Translations under genes and position numbers: made by a program | Notes under the pieces: generated by a model | What the model saw: the letters and a program-made list of their open reading frames with translations, nothing else | Told to the model about the DNA's origin: nothing | Database searches by the model: none | Origin: Planktothrix sp. FACHB-1365 | Lineage (GTDB): Bacteria > Cyanobacteriota > Cyanobacteriia > Cyanobacteriales > Microcoleaceae | NCBI RefSeq assembly: GCF_014697575.1 | Contig: NZ_JACJSC010000015.1 | Coordinates: 62,001 to 126,000, forward strand | Length of the DNA stretch: 64,000 nucleotides | Direction of reading: 5' to 3' | Shown: positions 18,394 through 26,185 of the stretch, piece by piece | Layout: every line of letters begins with the position of its first letter | Numbering within the stretch: position 1 is the first letter of the stretch

Positions 18394-19833
18394 ATGATTG
18401 AAAAAGTTTATGCTCCTAATTTACATTTATTTGCCTTTCATCTCTGCAAAGTGTTAAGAGATGATGGCAATAATAGCGTTGAAAACTCTCAAAAACTTTG
18501 GGATAAATGTAATCAAATCTTAGAAAATCTGCATTTTTCAGAACGTTTAAATCTGGTTGACGAAACCTTTAAAATTTCACCCATTAAAATAGTCGGAAAA
18601 CTCCCTAATAGTGAAATTCCCATTACTGGGAGGGTTTATCCGCAATGTCTTTATGATAGTTATGCTGTAGCGTTTAATGTACGTCGTCCTGAACAGGAAA
18701 ATGGTCAGAAGACAGAAGAAATATCATTAAATTTTTTAAGAGAACTTAATCGAGATCAGATATTTTTACCCGAATTTGTTGAGAGTTCCCTCGGACAAAC
18801 TTTATTAATTACTGCTTTTATTCCAGAGGAATTTAAACAAAGCTCAATTGAAGATTTAGAAATTTTAGCTCAAAAATGCTTAGAAAAATTTATTCCCAAT
18901 GATCAACAACGTCCTCCCCTACAAAACCAAGGAGAATTATTTGGAAGTCCTATTTTTGAATATGATAATTTAAGCCAAATTAATCTTGATTCTTCAGACC
19001 GCCCTTACTGTCATATTTTAATTTGGTTATTCAGAAAAGATCAAAGCAGTGAAGATTTTATTGATTGTTATCCTGAGTTTATTGATTTATTTTATTATCG
19101 TAATAAAGTAATTACAGCCTACCAGGACAGCCTCAAACAATATAAAAAAGCTTTTAATTATTATGGTGAAATTGAACAGGAAATCAAAAGTTTAAATGAG
19201 TTTTTAAATCATGAAATAACAGATGAATCTTTTTTAAATGAAGCAGACTTAAAGTTTCTCAAACAAAAACTTAAAGCTTTATCTCAGCAAGATTTTACCT
19301 ATTCTCAAATTCTCCGCAACTTAAAGCATTATAGAAATACCATTGCAATTAATAGTAAAAACTATCAACAAACTTTAAAAACAATTCAACGGAAATTAAA
19401 AGAAAAATCTCCGATTAATTCTGATCAAAAATTAGATTTCTTTCTCGCTTTTATTAATCAGGATAGTCAATATTTTCAAGAACGTATTAAGGATGAACTC
19501 AATTATTTTGTTGAGGGTTCTACTTTAGTAGATCGAGCGATCTCATCTATTCGGGGAATTACAGAAATTGAACAAACCGAAAACCAACGCCGTCAGGAAA
19601 AACAGGAACAAGAGAATAATTATCAACTCCAAATCAAAATTTTAGCCCTCGGTACAGGAATGAGTGCGGGAGGAATTACAGGCTCTAGTTCTGGTCTATT
19701 ATTAAGTCAATATGCGACTGATTATCCCGTCATCACCTTTGGAATATCAGTGATCATTAGTTTTCTAGTGGCGTTCTTCTTTTATGTCGGAATTCTGGGA
19801 GTGGCTTGGATTTTTAAGAAGAAAAAACCATAG
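18394..19833 (+). CDS. Uncharacterised membrane-anchored protein, CHAT operon
   Basis: A 479-residue protein. The N-terminal about 210 residues are mixed alpha/beta. A long helical, Lys/Glu/Gln-rich coiled-coil region (about 225-410) follows, then two C-terminal transmembrane segments: a Gly/Ser-rich one (ILALGTGMSAGGITGSSSGL) and VITFGISVIISFLVAFFFYV, with a basic tail (FKKKKP). This helical stalk plus terminal 2TM hairpin is reminiscent of CorA-like membrane effectors, but I see no GMN motif. It starts 1 nt after the preceding stop, implying translational coupling. Family not recognised. Confidence 0.72.
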   Translation: MIEKVYAPNLHLFAFHLCKVLRDDGNNSVENSQKLWDKCNQILENLHFSERLNLVDETFKISPIKIVGKLPNSEIPITGRVYPQCLYDSYAVAFNVRRPEQENGQKTEEISLNFLRELNRDQIFLPEFVESSLGQTLLITAFIPEEFKQSSIEDLEILAQKCLEKFIPNDQQRPPLQNQGELFGSPIFEYDNLSQINLDSSDRPYCHILIWLFRKDQSSEDFIDCYPEFIDLFYYRNKVITAYQDSLKQYKKAFNYYGEIEQEIKSLNEFLNHEITDESFLNEADLKFLKQKLKALSQQDFTYSQILRNLKHYRNTIAINSKNYQQTLKTIQRKLKEKSPINSDQKLDFFLAFINQDSQYFQERIKDELNYFVEGSTLVDRAISSIRGITEIEQTENQRRQEKQEQENNYQLQIKILALGTGMSAGGITGSSSGLLLSQYATDYPVITFGISVIISFLVAFFFYVGILGVAWIFKKKKP

Positions 19834-19888
19834 GCTTGTTAGTAGGGGTTTATGATTATTGATAGATTAATTAAGTTTAATTAGGGAG

Positions 19889-19918
19889 TGGTGCGTGCGC
19901 GTTGCTTACGCACCCTAC
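19889..19918. repeat. 30-nt palindromic repeat, right (inverted) copy
   Basis: An exact reverse complement of 14399-14428. It lies between the convergent membrane-protein and DUF1537 genes, where its stem could also act as a bidirectional terminator. Confidence 0.85.
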
Positions 19919-19923
19919 AATTG

Positions 19924-21318
19924 TTAGGTTGGGGGTTGGGTTAAACGTTGATAGACCGTTGCTAATCCGTTAGCATCTCCCACATTTCCAGGGAATAAAA
20001 CCACTGGTAAATTCGGATAGAGAGGATGGTTAGAAGAGGTTTTGACCATTGAACAACCTGCTAACACCTGACCAAGTAACCGTGCTGTTTTTAACGCTAA
20101 TCCTTTACTTAAGACATCATTAGAGGTAATTCCTCCTTTACTAATTAAAAATCCAATATCTGGGGGTAAACCTCGCACAATATCCATCAATAAATCAGAT
20201 ACTTTCATCCCAAAGGCTAACCGAGTTTCTACCGTATCAAATTGTAATTCTTGACGGCTGGTATAAATAACTGGCGTTTGACCTGTATTATGAATAGCAT
20301 AAATTTGGTCTAAAATTTGTTGTAAGAGTTCCTGTCTTTGAGTTTCACTTTCTTCTAATAAATGGGAAACATCGACTTCAATTCCGACTATTCCAGGTTC
20401 TTGTAATAATCGTTCTAATTGTTGAGTTGATTTTTTAACATGAGACCCCATAATTACCACACCCGGTTTCCCATTGCGGGTATATTTTGCCATTTCTTCG
20501 GCGGGAATGGGTTGATTTCCGAGTGCTGCTAAAGACGTTAAAATACTCGCCGCACTGCGGAATAAAAAGCGTTTTCCTTGACTGGCTGCGGTAATAATAT
20601 CTGAGGCGAATTGATCAAAATCAGCTTGAGTTTCACCATCAACAACCACACATTGATTCCCTGTTAAACGCATTAACCGAGGTAAGGTTCCCGCTCGAAT
20701 ATCGGATAACGAAAATCGTTCTACTTTTTCCGATGGAATCAAACCTTTGGTTTTTTCGGTGACATAATCGGGTAAATAACTATGTTGATAACCGAAAACA
20801 GAATCCTTAGCAAATTCTGTTAAATGAACGGGGGTTTCTACACCATCAACCATTAAATAATGAATACTATTGCGGGTAATTCTTCCTCCTTCAAAAAAGG
20901 CGGGAACCAGAAAATGAGCATCAAAGGGGCCAAGTTCCTCAGCGATGACATCGGTTTCTACAGGATAGTGACCGCGCAGAGTTGAATCGGAACGACTCAC
21001 CACCATAACATAGAAACCCGGTTTCTGGCCCAGATTTTGCTGATCAAATCCAGATTTTTCGTTGAGAAACCGGGTTTCTTCGGCGGCGAGGGCTAATTTT
21101 AAATTTTGGGTAACTTCACGGGTAACGGAGGCGGCTTGTTCGGGGGTTAAGGCTCTAGTATTGGTCAGAATAAAGAAAATTGGAGATTGGTCAGCGAGTC
21201 CAATTCGCAGCGTATCGACATCCCATTGAGTCAGCAATAAGCAACTATGAACGGTTTGGGAACCTGTGGGGTCATCATCGAGAACAATAATTTTAGGTCG
21301 CATTGGAGTTCCTATCAA
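19924..21318 (-). CDS. DUF1537 / four-carbon acid sugar kinase family protein
   Basis: A 464-residue protein of the OtnK/DUF1537 family of ATP-dependent sugar-acid kinases. The N-terminal domain has the LDDDPTGSQTVH signature and SRSDSTLRGHYPVE. The C-terminal nucleotide-binding domain has GFLISKGGITSNDVLSKGL and LFPGNVGD. The physiological substrate is not established; family members phosphorylate 3- or 4-carbon sugar acids. An internal peptide of about 22 residues near position 80-102 (around NEKSGFDQQNLGQKPGF) is encoded by two dispersed repeat copies and looks like an insertion. No epimerase, aldolase or isomerase partner is adjacent. Confidence 0.85.
   Translation of the reverse strand: MIGTPMRPKIIVLDDDPTGSQTVHSCLLLTQWDVDTLRIGLADQSPIFFILTNTRALTPEQAASVTREVTQNLKLALAAEETRFLNEKSGFDQQNLGQKPGFYVMVVSRSDSTLRGHYPVETDVIAEELGPFDAHFLVPAFFEGGRITRNSIHYLMVDGVETPVHLTEFAKDSVFGYQHSYLPDYVTEKTKGLIPSEKVERFSLSDIRAGTLPRLMRLTGNQCVVVDGETQADFDQFASDIITAASQGKRFLFRSAASILTSLAALGNQPIPAEEMAKYTRNGKPGVVIMGSHVKKSTQQLERLLQEPGIVGIEVDVSHLLEESETQRQELLQQILDQIYAIHNTGQTPVIYTSRQELQFDTVETRLAFGMKVSDLLMDIVRGLPPDIGFLISKGGITSNDVLSKGLALKTARLLGQVLAGCSMVKTSSNHPLYPNLPVVLFPGNVGDANGLATVYQRLTQPPT
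21012..21079. repeat. Two GAAACCCGGTTTC repeats within the DUF1537 gene
   Basis: AGAAACCCGGTTTCT (21012-21026) and AGAAACCGGGTTTCT (21065-21079) enclose about 38 nt and read through in frame. The element is the same as that between dnaK and dnaJ. Confidence 0.8.
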
Positions 21319-21370
21319 GATTGTGTTGAGGCTATTAGAGGATTTATAGGATATAAAACCAGCCTACCAC

Positions 21371-22030
21371 TTAACGGGAAATCTGTTGCTCCTGAAGTTG
21401 TTTTAACTGTTGATGAACGTCTGAAGCAATTTCAAAGGCTTGATAGAGGAGTCTTCCTTGTTCTGTTGTGGCTTTTTCGGTTTGTAAGACGGTTAAGGCG
21501 GTGAAATTGGGGTCAAATAGTTCTGAATGTTGCTGAATAAATTTTTGGTGGTTTTTCAATGTTCGTTCTATTTTTAATCCTTTAATTAATTCTGTTCTAA
21601 TTAAGTTTAAAGCTGCAATAATAGCTTCTCGATTGTTTAATTTTCCGGGGGGATGGGCTATTGCATCGAGTTGATCATAAATTTTTAAGGCTTTAACAAT
21701 GGCGTTATAACGCTCTACTTGATGACACAGTTTAATGAATTGGGGACGGGTTAAGGTATTCCAAAGTTTCACACTATCCTCAAGAATTAATAGTCCTCCC
21801 ATGATTAAATAAATAATTATTAAAATTAAAGAAACTTCTGGAAAAATTAAACTCCAAATCCAATAACTCATTAATAATAATAATAAAATAAAAAAGGTTT
21901 TTAAACCTTCTCCTAATAATTTTTTAACGGTAGCGGGTCGATAGAGTAACTTTTGATTGATACCACTCCAATGCTTGATTTCCCCTGGGGTAATTTCTAA
22001 TCCTTCTAAATCAGATTGTGTGTTATCCAT
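21371..22030 (-). CDS. Hypothetical protein with central two-TM hairpin
   Basis: A 219-residue protein. A soluble N-terminus of about 40 residues leads to two closely spaced hydrophobic helices (about 45-65 FFILLLLLMSYWIWSLIF; about 68-88 LILIIIYLIMGGLLIL). A helical cytoplasmic C-terminus (about 95-219) follows. The arrangement resembles 2TM effector proteins of the SLATT type, but I cannot confirm homology. It lies 121 nt downstream of the SLATT-like gene on the same strand, so the two may act together. Confidence 0.6.
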   Translation of the reverse strand: MDNTQSDLEGLEITPGEIKHWSGINQKLLYRPATVKKLLGEGLKTFFILLLLLMSYWIWSLIFPEVSLILIIIYLIMGGLLILEDSVKLWNTLTRPQFIKLCHQVERYNAIVKALKIYDQLDAIAHPPGKLNNREAIIAALNLIRTELIKGLKIERTLKNHQKFIQQHSELFDPNFTALTVLQTEKATTEQGRLLYQAFEIASDVHQQLKQLQEQQISR

Positions 22031-22042
22031 TGAAGACCTCCA

Positions 22043-22113
22043 TTCCGTAGAAGTGTCTTTTGATTGGTTTTATCGGCTGATTCAAAAATGAACTCAAATC
22101 TGCCTCTACGGAA
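22043..22113. other. Inverted repeat between the two 2TM-protein genes
   Basis: TTCCGTAGA (22043-22051) and TCTACGGAA (22105-22113) form a 9-bp stem around a 53-nt loop. It could be a weak attenuator or a mobile-repeat remnant; no U-run follows. Confidence 0.4.
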
Positions 22114-22151
22114 CTTAAAAGGTGTTTAAAGGGATCAAATTTATTCTCCAT

Positions 22152-22781
22152 TCAAGAAGATGTATTGCCTATAGATCTGCCATAATTACCGGCTTTTTTA
22201 AGTTCATCAGGAATCAGCTTTTGGATGTCATTTTCTGTGCGAAGGGCTTTTTGATAAGCCCATTCAGGACAAGCCGGAAGGGATTTTTTGCTTTCACCAT
22301 ACGCAGAATTAATCTGAACTAAATCATTAAGTTCTTCCTCGATGGGTCGGGGTTCTAAACGACATTTGAGTAAAAACGAATCATATTGATCTGCCATTTG
22401 TTCATAAACTCTGGAGGCGACTAAATGGGTATTCGCTTTACCATTGGGATCTAAAAAGGTTAATAACGGTGCAAGAATAGCGACTAAAACGGGAATAATC
22501 ACCGCCACTAATTGATAAGTCCCACTGATGGCTTGCACACCAGCAACAGCCGCTAAAACAGTGCTGGGAATGCCAATATAAAGATGAGTTCTTGTCCAGC
22601 GAATGGAAACATAAATATGCGCTTGACTCAAAACTCGACAGACGGTTTTGCGATCAAAAGCACGATAAATGATATCTTCCTGGGCAACATAAGGCAGTGG
22701 TTTACCTGAATTTTGTTCTACAGGAACAGAGGAACTCACGGGGTTATTAATCAGATTATCAGGGCTACTGGATGCACTCAT
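22152..22781 (-). CDS. SLATT-like two-TM protein
   Basis: A 209-residue protein with a disordered Ser/Pro-rich N-terminus and a helix with IYVSIRWTRTHLYIGIP leading into two adjacent transmembrane helices (about 70-92 and 93-112, LVAVIIPVLVAILAPLLTFL). A helical C-terminal domain with HLVASRVYEQMADQYDSFL follows. This layout fits SLATT/DUF4231-type proteins, described as predicted pore-forming effectors in nucleotide-signalling conflict systems. No SMODS, SLOG or TIR sensor gene is adjacent, so an effector role is inference only. Confidence 0.65.
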   Translation of the reverse strand: MSASSSPDNLINNPVSSSVPVEQNSGKPLPYVAQEDIIYRAFDRKTVCRVLSQAHIYVSIRWTRTHLYIGIPSTVLAAVAGVQAISGTYQLVAVIIPVLVAILAPLLTFLDPNGKANTHLVASRVYEQMADQYDSFLLKCRLEPRPIEEELNDLVQINSAYGESKKSLPACPEWAYQKALRTENDIQKLIPDELKKAGNYGRSIGNTSS

Positions 22782-22903
22782 AGGCTTTAAACCGGGTAAA
22801 ATAAAGGGGTGAAAACTAGATTTTTAGATCAGTTTGTTGGGACTCTTAAGCTTAATATTGGCTTGGGGATGGAGACAACATCAGTTAAGAAAAAATAATT
22901 CTA

Positions 22904-24352
22904 TCAACTTCTGTTCAATTCTTGATCAGGAGTAACACCCTTTAACCAAACGATAAATGTAGTTCCCCTAGGAGTATTCCCACGAGAAAGCATATCCTTG
23001 GAGACCCAAACCGAATTAACCGGAGAGAACACTTCAATTTTTCCCTGCATTTGTTCGACTAAGGTTTTGGCGATCGCTAACCCTAACCCTGTCCCCGGAA
23101 TTTCAGAACGTCCTTGGACACCCCGATAGTGACGTTCAAATAAATGGGTTAAATCTTCGGGTGGAATACCGGGGCCAGTATCACTAATGCCAATTCCCAC
23201 TTGTCGGGGTTGAGATTTGCGTTTTTGAGTTAGTCGCACTCGAATACAAAGTTTTCCGCCCGGTGGAGTATATTTTAAGGCATTATCGAGGAGGTTACTC
23301 AAGACTTCCCGCAAGGCTTTATGATTCCCTTGGACAACGGGTAATTTAGGGGGAAGGTCAACAAAACAGTCAAGTTGTCGTTCTTCGGCGATGGCTTGGG
23401 TTGATAAAATTAACGGTTGTAAGACCTCAGATAACTCTAACCATTCGAGTTCATCCCAGGCGGGTAACAAAGTTAACATTGAGGACGTAGACGTGGCTTC
23501 TTCCCCAGGAGGCATGGAAACCAAGACAGAATCAACGGTTAGGGGTAAGCTTACAGCAGGTTCTGTGCGGTCTAAAGTTTGATCGGCTTGTTGTAACAAT
23601 TCTTGAATGCGATCGCTCTCTCGTAAAATACTATTGGCAATCGGATAATTTTTATCGTCGGGTAACAACCGCTTTAATAATAATTTTCCAAAGGTACGCA
23701 CCGCCGTGAGGGGACTTTTAAGTTGATGAAAGATATTATGAAGGGCATCGGCTTGTTGCGCCTGTAGGTGTTGTTGTTGGCTTAATTGTTGTTGAAACCA
23801 TTGGGAGCGTTGATCTAAAATACAACCCAGGGCTAAGGTATGGGCAATTCCTTGCAATTGGCCATATTCCTCTGGGTTCCAGGAGCGATCATTGCGTCCG
23901 GTGACTAAAAAGCCTAAGACCACCTCTTCTTGAATCAACGGTAACACGGTTTGACTGCGTTGTTGCCAACTTTTCTCTTCTTCTAGGGGTTGTTCCCGGT
24001 GTGCTTCAGCTTCTATAAAATCATTGATATCCACCGCCGGTAACAAAATCCGGGTTTTGGTAATTTCTTCTGTGGTTAACAAACGAGGTAGAGTTGGAGT
24101 TAACATTGTCGGAAAGCGCATCAAACCCGGAATATCCAAATCTTCCAGGGAGGTTTCAGGATAAGTGGCGATCGGAATCAATTTCTGATGTTCCTCATCC
24201 ACCCAAGCCTCGGCCAAATACACCACACTCAAGGACGCACCTAAACTCGCCGTCAATGACAATTGCGTGCGACAGAGTTGGACAAATTCAGAACTCGCTG
24301 TAAGCATAGGAGGGGGAGGAGCCGGGGGATCAGTGTACTGATTTTGTATCAA
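22904..24352 (-). CDS. GAF-domain sensor histidine kinase
   Basis: A 482-residue soluble kinase. The GAF domain spans about 20-180. A HisKA H-box follows (FHQLKSPLTAVRTFGKLLL, phospho-acceptor His in HQLKSP). The HATPase domain (about 325-475) has the N-box LSNLLDNALKYTP, G1 DTGPGIPPEDL and G2 GTGLGLAIAK. No transmembrane segment. The single N-terminal Cys in EFVQLCRTQL recalls the redox-active Cys of the Hik2/CSK kinases, so this may be the Hik2 orthologue; I hold that loosely. The frame starts with TTG; the ATG at 24307 is an alternative. No response regulator is adjacent. Confidence 0.85.
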   Translation of the reverse strand: MIQNQYTDPPAPPPPMLTASSEFVQLCRTQLSLTASLGASLSVVYLAEAWVDEEHQKLIPIATYPETSLEDLDIPGLMRFPTMLTPTLPRLLTTEEITKTRILLPAVDINDFIEAEAHREQPLEEEKSWQQRSQTVLPLIQEEVVLGFLVTGRNDRSWNPEEYGQLQGIAHTLALGCILDQRSQWFQQQLSQQQHLQAQQADALHNIFHQLKSPLTAVRTFGKLLLKRLLPDDKNYPIANSILRESDRIQELLQQADQTLDRTEPAVSLPLTVDSVLVSMPPGEEATSTSSMLTLLPAWDELEWLELSEVLQPLILSTQAIAEERQLDCFVDLPPKLPVVQGNHKALREVLSNLLDNALKYTPPGGKLCIRVRLTQKRKSQPRQVGIGISDTGPGIPPEDLTHLFERHYRGVQGRSEIPGTGLGLAIAKTLVEQMQGKIEVFSPVNSVWVSKDMLSRGNTPRGTTFIVWLKGVTPDQELNRS

Positions 24353-24453
24353 TCTATTAAAACATCTTGAAATTTTGAACTAGAACAGATATACTTCTTT
24401 CGGATTTTGTAGCTATATTTACAACCCGCCTGCTTAAAAAGGAGGTCAACAAG

Positions 24454-24777
24454 TTGGCTAGAAGACGTAAGCGTAAAAGCCGTCGTAGACAAGAAGGACG
24501 AAGAATTTTAGAATGTGTGCCTCAATATAGCATTTCGAGTGGCGAAGATAAACCTGTAACGGCTGCTCGCAAGTTTATCCATGCCGAGGGAATTATTCCC
24601 CCTGCTGTGCTTCTTGTCAAACGCAATGAGCATACAACAGATCGGTATTTCTGGGCTGAGAAGGGTCTGTTTGGTGCTCAGTATGTTGAAGAAAATCATT
24701 TTTTATTCCCCAGTTTAAAGCAGCTTGTGGAAAAAGCAACACCCCTATCTTCTGCTTCCGCCCTCAAAAGCGTTTGA
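24454..24777 (+). CDS. DUF3155 family protein, TTG start
   Basis: A 107-residue cyanobacterial protein with a strongly basic N-terminus (RRRKRKSRRRQEGRR) and the core HAEGIIPPAVLLVKRNEHTTDRYFWAEKGLFG, which I match to DUF3155; function unknown. The basic tail suggests nucleic-acid binding. The start is a TTG at 24454: a near-perfect Shine-Dalgarno (AAAAAGGAGGT, ending 24446) stands 7 nt upstream and no in-frame ATG lies near it. Confidence 0.82.
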   Translation: MARRRKRKSRRRQEGRRILECVPQYSISSGEDKPVTAARKFIHAEGIIPPAVLLVKRNEHTTDRYFWAEKGLFGAQYVEENHFLFPSLKQLVEKATPLSSASALKSV

Positions 24778-25064
24778 AGTCTAGATCCCCTGTGTTGAAT
24801 ATTCTTAATGCTTAAAGTAAAGGGTTTTCTAAATGCGGAATTTTTCTGGCGTCCTGAAACTGGGTGACAGCTATTATCAACATGAGCTTTAGTCCTTAAC
24901 TCAGATTAAGGCAGCGCGAGAGAAAAACCGGATAGGTCTGGTGGTGAACCTTCAATGGAGGCAATCTATCTCTGGGGGTTTAGTCGGTTAAAAGGTTGTT
25001 GAATTTCTTCTCTTTTAACCCAACTAGCCCAGGAGTCCCTGCTTCTAGCAAGGATCAGATGAAA
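24778..25064. other. Structured 3' region or possible non-coding RNA
   Basis: 287 nt without an ORF but with several local stems. They are CCTTAA/TTAAGG near 24895-24910, GGTTAAAAG (about 24987) with CTTTTAACC (about 25012), and CAGG-AGTC-CCTG (about 25030). Base composition is less AT-rich than normal spacers here. It could be the 3' UTR of the DUF3155 gene or an independent small RNA; I recognise no Rfam family. Confidence 0.35.
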
Positions 25065-25598
25065 TTATTCGCAAGGTTTGAGGTGCAGTGCTTGTTTGAG
25101 CGTTGCCAGTTCGTCTCGGTGAGCGGTTACAGTAATTAAACTTTGAGTTTGGTTTCCTTGACCGAGAACCGCATCCAGCTTAAGAGAGACTTTTTCGAGC
25201 CGCCCGGCACCTTTCCAATAAAACCACCCCGCCAGGGGCGAAAGCAACACCAGTCCCCAAAACAGTTCGCCAAGGTTGGGAATAGCCATCGATAGGACTA
25301 ATCCTAAACATAACAGCCCAACGGCCGTTAATAGGGTTAAGAAGATGGCTAGAAACCAACTGGGACGAACTAACCCCTCAAAGGTGATTTGATTGTCTTC
25401 CCGATTTAATTTCGTCACACGATAAGCTCGTGCTGCGAAATATTGTTGAATTTGCGTGAGCAAAGAGTCTGCTTCTTGTTCAGCCATTAGTTTTTCCTGC
25501 TGGGTTCGATCTTTGGTCGCAGCCCGCACAAAGAAGAATAAGCCAATCGCCAGTAACAAGGTCAACACAAACGTGGAAGGAATTACGGGAATCATCAT
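25065..25598 (-). CDS. CCB1-like cofactor assembly of complex C (cytochrome b6f) protein
   Basis: A 177-residue membrane protein with an N-terminal segment (PSTFVLTLLLAIGLFFFVRAATKDRT), a soluble region, and a second pair of hydrophobic segments at about 80-125. A soluble C-terminus (LGQGNQTQSLITVTAHRDELATLKQAL) follows. The pattern matches cyanobacterial proteins annotated as cofactor assembly of complex C subunit B, homologous to chloroplast CCB1, which helps attach haem ci to cytochrome b6. Assignment is from memory. A PadR gene lies immediately upstream on the same strand. Confidence 0.65.
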   Translation of the reverse strand: MMIPVIPSTFVLTLLLAIGLFFFVRAATKDRTQQEKLMAEQEADSLLTQIQQYFAARAYRVTKLNREDNQITFEGLVRPSWFLAIFLTLLTAVGLLCLGLVLSMAIPNLGELFWGLVLLSPLAGWFYWKGAGRLEKVSLKLDAVLGQGNQTQSLITVTAHRDELATLKQALHLKPCE

Positions 25599-25644
25599 AG
25601 ATTAAATGAGTCTACTTTTAAACGGTCACTCGTCGATGGGGAGT

Positions 25645-25998
25645 TTACACAAATTTACCTCGACGAGTTGTATATTCATGCCAAAGTCTGGCTAACTCTT
25701 GCGCCTGGGTTTTGTATTCCGGTATGATTTGGTACATCCTACGAGGGCGACCTCTACCTTCTACCTTCTGCCAGTATCCCGTAATCGTTCCTTGTTTTTC
25801 TAGGAACTTCAAGGCACTATAGAGAACCGTATCCGATAATCGATAAGCAGAATACTCTTGTTCTAGTCGTTCAATCAGTTCGGTTCCATAGGAGTCCCCT
25901 CGCAGAAAGACAGATAAGATGTAGCAAACCGCCAGTTCTTTATTGAGATAGATAGGCGGGGGTTCTTGGAAAAATTGATAGATCTCTTCAAAGGTCAT
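25645..25998 (-). CDS. PadR family transcriptional regulator
   Basis: A 117-residue winged-helix protein. The PadR signature is visible in AVCYILSVFLRGDSYGTELIERLEQEY and LSDTVLYSALKFLEKQGTITGYWQKVEGRGRPRRMYQI. I chose the ATG at 25998 because a GGGAG sequence stands about 8 nt upstream; the frame extends to 26025. The usual C-terminal dimerisation helix is short. It is followed 46 nt later by the CCB1-like gene, which it may control. Confidence 0.85.
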   Translation of the reverse strand: MTFEEIYQFFQEPPPIYLNKELAVCYILSVFLRGDSYGTELIERLEQEYSAYRLSDTVLYSALKFLEKQGTITGYWQKVEGRGRPRRMYQIIPEYKTQAQELARLWHEYTTRRGKFV

Positions 25999-26185
25999 AA
26001 GATTCTCCCGCTTACTCTGAAGCATGATTGATTCACCTAAATTTTAGATAAGGATGAAAATTTTTGACTTCTAGCCTGACTCTATTTATATAATTTATCG
26101 CGCCGTGATTCGGGATTTAGTCAATGTGGTCACTATTTTTAGGGATATTGGAGAAAATCAATCACGGTGATTCCCTCTAGGTTAG

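Noticed and set aside
18394-19833. CorA magnesium channel
   Set aside because: 2TM C-terminus and helical stalk fit, but no GMN motif is visible, so only a loose resemblance is recorded.
19889-19918. Terminal inverted repeats of an insertion sequence around the CHAT module
   Set aside because: No transposase between the copies and no target duplication seen; the element is itself a hairpin repeat.
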